Source: JANXQG01 sp037147235
GTDB lineage: Bacteria > Planctomycetota > Planctomycetia > Pirellulales > Thermoguttaceae
Direction of reading: 5' to 3'
DNA length: 10,795 nucleotides
Assembly: GCA_037147235.1 (NCBI GenBank)
Contig: JBAWVO010000222.1
Span: 1-10,795 of the forward strand
Numbering within the stretch: position 1 is the first letter of the stretch; each line of letters starts with the position of its first letter. The notes under the pieces are model-generated. The model was given only the letters and a program-made list of their open reading frames with translations. It did not search any database and had not been told where the DNA came from. Shown piece by piece: positions 7,167-10,795 of this stretch. The translations under genes and the position numbers were made by a program.

Positions 7167-9344
7167 ATGAGCCAAACGGACGAGATCAAATTTGACCTGG
7201 AACGGGAAGCTACCGCGATCGCGAATGCGATTGGGCTTCCGGCCTCGAAGGTCAAGGCCGCCGCCGAGCTTCTGGACGAGGGCAACACAATCCCTTTTGT
7301 AGCGCGGTATCGCAAGGAACGCACCGGGGGATTGGACGAAACGGCCCTCCGTGCGATCGAGGACGCGATCGATACGACCCGTGAGTTGATCGAGCGGAAA
7401 AATACGGTTCTCAAAACCATCGCAGAGCAGGGCAAGCTGGACGCTCCCCTGCGGGAAAAGATCCTTGCCTGCCGCGAGAAGAAAGAGCTCGAAGAACTTT
7501 ACTTGCCCTACAAGCCCAAACGCCGCACCCGCGCCGCCATCGCCCGCGAGCGCGGGCTTGAAGGGCTTGCTGTCATCCTCAAGCGACAGGTCAACCCCGG
7601 CGGGGCCCGCACCGAGGTGCTGCGGCCGTATATCAATCCCGACCGGGAGGTGCCCAACGACGAGGCGGCGATTCAGGGCGCATGCGACATCGTGGCCGAA
7701 GGATGGGCCGACGACGCGGCGGTCCGCAGCGTGGTGCGCGAGACGATGAAACAGGGCACGCTCGACTCGCAGGTCCGCCGCGACTGGGCCGGCAAACCGA
7801 GCAAGTTCGAGATGTATTACAACTATCGCGAGCCGCTGGCCAAAATGCCTTCACATCGTTTCCTGGCCATGCGCCGCGGCGAGGCCGAAGAAGTGCTGCG
7901 TGTGGGAATTGAGATCGACGAAGAGCCGGTCCTGCGCCGCTTGACAGGCCGCCTAGTCACCAACCCGTCATTCTTGTTTCGGCACGAATTGACCGAGACG
8001 GTCGCCGATTGTTACCGCCGCTTGCTGTTTCCTTCCTTGGAATCGACGTTGTTGGCGGAGATGAAGGAAAAGGCCGACGAAGAGGCTATCCGCGTCTTTT
8101 CGCAGAACCTTCGCGAGTTGTTGCTCTTTTCACCCGCCGGTCAACGCCCTGTACTGGGAATCGATCCGGGCTTCCGCACGGGCTGCAAGGTGGCCGTGGT
8201 CGATGCCACGGGCAAGTTCCTGGAGAACGCCACGATTTATCCCACCGCGCCCCACAACAAGACCGATGAGGCGGCCAGGATCCTGCTCGCCCTGATAGAC
8301 CGGTATGGCGTGGAACTGATGGCTATCGGCACGGGCACGGCCTCGCGCGAGACCGACGCCTTCGTCACCGACATGCTGCGATCGTCCGGGCGGAAAGTGG
8401 CCAAGGTGCCCGTAAACGAATCGGGGGCCTCGATCTATTCGGCCAGCGAGGCGGCCAGGACCGAGTTTCCGGACCTTGACCTGACGGTCCGCGGGGCGAT
8501 TAGCATCGCTCGACGGTTACAGGACCCGCTGGCGGAACTGGTGAAGGTCGATGCCAAGTCCATCGGCGTGGGACAGTACCAACATGATGTAAATCAGGCC
8601 AAGTTGCGTAAGGCACTGGACCGGGAGGTCGAGTCGTGCGTCAACCTAGTGGGCGTCGATCTGAACACCGCCAGCGGCCAGTTGCTCAGTTACGTTTCCG
8701 GGATTGGCCCGAAGCTGGCCGATTCGATCCTACAGCACCGCAATGCCCACGGGGCCTTCTCCAGCCGGGAAGATTTGCTCAGCGTGCCGCGGCTGGGAGG
8801 CAAGGCGTTTCAGCAAAGTGCCGGCTTCCTGCGGGTCCGCGGTGGGCGGCAGCCGCTGGACAACTCGGCTGTGCATCCCGAGAGCTACTACCTCGTCGAG
8901 AAGATGGCCAAGGCCGCGGGTGCCGTGCCGCAATCGCTTATTGGCAACACGGCGACGATCAAGTGTCTGGACCCGCAACAGTTCGTCGACGACCGGGCCG
9001 GGCTGCCCACGATCGAGGACATCCTCCGCGAGTTGGAGAAGCCGGGCCGCGATCCGCGTCAGGAGTTCCGCGTGCCCCATTTCGCCGAAGGGGTCCGCGA
9101 CCTAGCTGACCTGCGCGAGGGGATGATCCTGGAGGGCGCGGTAACGAACGTCACGCGATTCGGGGCCTTCGTGGACATCGGCGTTCACCAAGACGGGCTG
9201 ATCCACATCTCCGAGTTGGACAACCGCTTCATCAAAGATCCGAGCGAAGTCGTCGCCGTAGGCAACATTATCCTCGTGAAAGTTTTGGAGGTGGACCCCG
9301 AACGCCGGAGGATCGCACTCTCCCGAAAACAGGCCATGTCATGA
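7167..9344 (+). CDS. tex: Tex, transcription accessory / RNA-binding protein
   Basis: At 725 aa this is near the usual Tex length (E. coli about 770). Domain order is canonical. The N-terminal Tex helical region has TIPFVARYRKERTGGLDE (41-58) and KKELEELYLPYKPKRRTRA. A YqgF/RuvX-like RNase H fold runs from GIDPGFRTGCKVAV (331-344) to the conserved block VNESGASIYSASEAA (416-430) and VRGAISIARRLQDPLAELVK (441-460). A helix-hairpin-helix lies around VSGIGPKLADSIL (510-522). A C-terminal S1 domain spans about 650-720 (LEGAVTNVTRFGAFVDIGVHQDGLIHISEL). Tex binds nucleic acid and influences transcription and ribosome-associated processes. I chose ATG 7167 because MSQTDEI matches typical Tex starts; an in-frame GTG at 7140 would add nine residues of no family character. 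It follows the GH43-like gene by 61 bases without a clear terminator but is not functionally linked. Confidence 0.96.
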   Translation: MSQTDEIKFDLEREATAIANAIGLPASKVKAAAELLDEGNTIPFVARYRKERTGGLDETALRAIEDAIDTTRELIERKNTVLKTIAEQGKLDAPLREKILACREKKELEELYLPYKPKRRTRAAIARERGLEGLAVILKRQVNPGGARTEVLRPYINPDREVPNDEAAIQGACDIVAEGWADDAAVRSVVRETMKQGTLDSQVRRDWAGKPSKFEMYYNYREPLAKMPSHRFLAMRRGEAEEVLRVGIEIDEEPVLRRLTGRLVTNPSFLFRHELTETVADCYRRLLFPSLESTLLAEMKEKADEEAIRVFSQNLRELLLFSPAGQRPVLGIDPGFRTGCKVAVVDATGKFLENATIYPTAPHNKTDEAARILLALIDRYGVELMAIGTGTASRETDAFVTDMLRSSGRKVAKVPVNESGASIYSASEAARTEFPDLDLTVRGAISIARRLQDPLAELVKVDAKSIGVGQYQHDVNQAKLRKALDREVESCVNLVGVDLNTASGQLLSYVSGIGPKLADSILQHRNAHGAFSSREDLLSVPRLGGKAFQQSAGFLRVRGGRQPLDNSAVHPESYYLVEKMAKAAGAVPQSLIGNTATIKCLDPQQFVDDRAGLPTIEDILRELEKPGRDPRQEFRVPHFAEGVRDLADLREGMILEGAVTNVTRFGAFVDIGVHQDGLIHISELDNRFIKDPSEVVAVGNIILVKVLEVDPERRRIALSRKQAMS

Positions 9345-9412
9345 CTTGATGCACATAATGCGGTCCGAAAGGTCATCGGGAAGCCCCTTGCGAGAATAGT
9401 AGCCCGTATTGG

Positions 9413-9436
9413 AAAAGCAGGTATAATCTGGCTTTT
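9413..9436 (+). terminator. Possible weak terminator after tex
   Basis: AAAAGCAG and CTGGCTTTT can pair (one bulged G) around the loop GTATAAT, and the stem runs into TTTT, 68 bases after the tex stop codon. It is AT-rich and short, so termination would be weak. The loop contains TATAAT, but no -35 lies at the right distance, so I do not read it as a promoter. Confidence 0.3.
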
Positions 9437-9466
9437 GCGGAGAAGAAGAACCAGTAGAACCCGCTT

Positions 9467-9578
9467 AGGACCGGCGCACCAATAACTGTCGTGTTTTGCC
9501 CACTCGCCGAGCGGGGGCAGACGGCACACGGAGTGTGCCTGCTACTTTTCTTGTGACAGTTATTTCTGCGCCGGTCCT
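9467..9578 (+). mobile_element. Complete 112-bp palindromic MITE-like element, copy 2
   Basis: Terminal inverted repeats of 24 bases (9467-9490 and 9555-9578) begin AGGACCGGCGCA and differ at two positions. Inside is a perfect 7-bp hairpin, GGCACAC (9523-9529), loop GGA, GTGTGCC (9533-9539). It encodes no protein of its own. Half copies occur at both window ends. At the left edge of this and copy 3, and the right edge of copy 1, the flanking bases read TT/AA (TTAGGACC and GGTCCTAA); the right edge here instead joins CACCGG, the start of a RecD2-like fragment. No transposase is in the window, so any movement would depend on one elsewhere. It could also be a structured intergenic repeat rather than a transposon. 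Confidence 0.75.
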
Positions 9579-9748
9579 CACCGGCGATCTATTCGTTCTG
9601 GACGAGGTTTCGATGGTCGATGTCGTTCTGGGCCATCAATTTCTTCGGGCCGTGCCGTCCAACGCCTGTGTAATTCTGGTGGGGGATGTCGATCAGCTTC
9701 CCTTCGTTGACCCCGGCTCCGTTCTGGCCGATCTGATTCAAGAAAGCG
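9579..9748 (+). pseudogene. recD2: RecD2-like helicase gene fragment
   Basis: From the base after the repeat element, one frame reads LTGDLFVLDEVSMVDVVLGH then QFLRAVPSNACVILVGDVDQ then LPFVDPGSVLADLIQES. This matches the centre of RecD2/RecD superfamily 1B helicases: Walker B DEVSMVD and motif III VGDVDQLP, followed by the usual GSVLADLI. Only about 57 of roughly 700 or more residues remain. The Walker A half upstream and the C-terminal helicase motifs are both absent, and homology stops where the hairpin at 9748 begins. An ATG inside the repeat (9496) keeps the frame open to 9825, giving a chimeric 109-aa frame that is unlikely to be a functional protein. It is a gene remnant, possibly moved or truncated through recombination at the repeat. 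Confidence 0.7.
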
Positions 9749-9780
9749 AAGAAGCCCGCACGCAAGAGGCGGGCTTCTTC
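9748..9780. terminator. Perfect 12-bp hairpin, terminator-like
   Basis: GAAGAAGCCCGC (9748-9759) pairs perfectly with GCGGGCTTCTTC (9769-9780) across the 9-base loop ACGCAAGAG. The GC-rich core and outer A/T-rich base resemble an intrinsic terminator usable from either strand, although a true U-tract is missing on both (CTTCTTCAACTT on plus, CTTCTTCGCTTTCTTG on minus). It sits exactly where the RecD2 homology ends, so it probably belongs to the sequence that replaced the rest of that gene. Confidence 0.6.
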
Positions 9781-9825
9781 AACTTGGGTATCTTAACATC
9801 GGTGGGCAGAGGGCCGGTACGTTAA

Positions 9826-10173
9826 CCTCGAACAAGCCGACTTTCGGCGAACAAAAAAACCCAGCGTATCGACCCTCAGTATCCACGCACCTCCTACTTC
9901 CTACCCAAGCCGCCGAAGAAGTTCGTCGTTAGATCGAACCCCTTCCGCTAGGGCAAGACCTTGCGGGGCAGAAAGGACTCATCTGCCAAAGCCCTGCCCT
10001 TCATGACGAGGTCGGGCCTACACCCCTGCCTCCACATCCAGACGTCTTCTCGCTTCGCATCTGATTCATCGGAATTATTAGATTTGTCCACGGCTCAAGT
10101 CAAGCCCGCCGAAAACAAGGATTGAAAATCGCAAAAACACGGGGAAAACTGGACTGGGGACAGCCCATAACCA
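9826..10173. other. Apparently non-coding stretch
   Basis: I see no credible gene here: open frames are short and their translations lack domain character. Small local inverted repeats occur (for example GGCAG and CTGCC around 9966-9991), but nothing resembling a known RNA. Together with the flanking fragments it reads as decaying intergenic or accessory DNA. Confidence 0.5.
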
Positions 10174-10521
10174 TCACTGGACACTTTGGAAATCGAGACA
10201 AGACATCGGCAATTCATCGTCAACATCTGGAATTGCACCTCGCCTATTCCCGGCCGGTTCGCTTCGCTCCACGCACCTACGGCCTGCCTCGACGGTTGGC
10301 GTTCCATCGAACAACTGCTCGACGGTTTCACCGCTGCCCCAATCTGAACTCCCTACTCTCGTAGTCGGGATCAACATGGCCGCATCTGCCGAACTAGCAC
10401 AGAGGCATATCGCACCCCCCAAGATGAGGATCACCGCGAGCAGGCGGGTGGCCGGATTACGGCCTTTGCGGGAACTAACCTTACGAAACCCACGAATCAG
10501 GCCAAGTTTTTGCAACAACAT
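10174..10521 (-). pseudogene. Signal-peptide ORF, probable remnant of a secreted protein gene
   Basis: The 115-aa frame starts at ATG 10521. Residues about 20-48 (GRNPATRLLAVILILGGAIC then LCASSADAA) form a convincing signal peptide: basic residues, a hydrophobic core and an ADA-type cleavage site. Mature sequence begins AMLIPTTRVGSSDWGSGETV then EQLFDGTP, which resembles the opening of discoidin/PEP-CTERM-type secreted proteins. After about residue 75 the sequence loses this character (many R and E, then an acidic tail) and stops. A second minus-strand frame (from 10331) overlaps the middle, so a frameshift or a junction with non-coding DNA near 10290-10310 is likely. It could also be a genuine small exported protein. 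No Shine-Dalgarno site or partner gene is obvious. Confidence 0.4.
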
Positions 10522-10743
10522 GACGGCATCTCCCTATAGGATGGACAGAACGGAAAGTTCAACGAGGGCACCAAGAGGAACCGCAAACTCAACGCAGAAT
10601 CGCTAGATCCCCTAAAGCCAACCAACCTATTGTGATGGAAGTCTTTTGATCTGTCTAGGGACGATCTGGGGGGGTTGTGACGAAGGCCCAGCAGTTCATC
10701 CAGCGAGGGCGCAGGCGGTTGCCAAGCATCTTCATGGCCATTT
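10522..10743. other. Gap between the exported ORF and the terminal repeat
   Basis: No gene is supported in these 222 bases. On the minus strand a frame leaving the terminal repeat reads HEDAWQPPAPSLDELLGL before losing character; it might be a gene tail but is too short to assign. The stretch would hold any promoter of the minus-strand exported ORF, but I find no convincing -35/-10 pair. Confidence 0.4.
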
Positions 10744-10795
10744 AGGACCGGCGCAGAAATAACTGTCGCAAGAAAAGTAGCAGGCACACTCCGTG
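10744..10795 (-). repeat. Half of palindromic MITE-like element, copy 3, cut by window end
   Basis: On the minus strand these 52 bases repeat the right half of the element, identical over 50 bases to positions 1-50. It begins at AGGACCGGCGCAGAAATAAC, preceded by TT, and the window stops inside the central hairpin (ends CACTCCGTG). It is therefore in inverted orientation to copy 1, and both window ends fall at the same point of the palindrome. Confidence 0.85.

Noticed and set aside
9422..9427. Perfect TATAAT downstream of tex
   Set aside because: No acceptable -35 at 16-18 bases upstream, no gene follows, and it lies in the loop of a terminator-like hairpin.
1..10795. CRISPR array or toxin-antitoxin system
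   Set aside because: The repeats are three dispersed copies of one palindromic element, not regularly spaced, and no small paired ORFs resemble toxin-antitoxin genes.

Overview
The window looks like a complete short contig or scaffold from a high-GC, free-living, polysaccharide-using bacterium, most likely a planctomycete. The attribution is inference. It rests on the palindromic GGCACAC-GGA-GTGTGCC repeat, which I associate from memory with planctomycete genomes, on the weak or missing Shine-Dalgarno sites, and on the exported glycosidase with intracellular partners. No rRNA or marker gene settles it.

Layout: (1) 1-50 is the half-copy of a palindromic, inverted-repeat (MITE-like) element that also ends the window at 10744-10795 in the opposite orientation; a full 112-bp copy lies at 9467-9578. 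(2) 206-291 is a minus-strand tRNA-Leu(CAG) with a plausible promoter upstream. (3) 505-5836 is a tight minus-strand operon. In transcription order it encodes a 753-aa protein of unrecognised family with the look of a (beta-sandwich + alpha/alpha-barrel) carbohydrate enzyme, a GPH-type cation:sugar symporter, and a cytoplasmic GH13 alpha-glucosidase-like enzyme. Both junctions are 4-base ATGA stop/start overlaps. (4) 5837-6139 is a divergent intergenic region holding a LacI-type operator-like palindrome. (5) 6140-7105 (+) encodes an exported GH43-like glycosidase. (6) 7167-9344 (+) is tex, a housekeeping transcription accessory/RNA-binding protein. (7) 9345-10795 is a degenerate region: the full repeat element, a RecD2-like helicase fragment starting exactly at the element's edge, a perfect 12-bp hairpin, and a minus-strand signal-peptide ORF that looks like a broken secreted-protein gene. 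The rest appears non-coding.

Working model (inference): the exported GH43-like enzyme trims a plant- or algal-type glycan outside the cytoplasm, the GPH symporter imports the released sugar or glycoside, and the 753-aa protein and the GH13 enzyme process it in the cytoplasm. The transport-plus-degradation cluster containing an unclassified enzyme is the best candidate for new biology here. The repeat family is the most conspicuous unexplained DNA structure.
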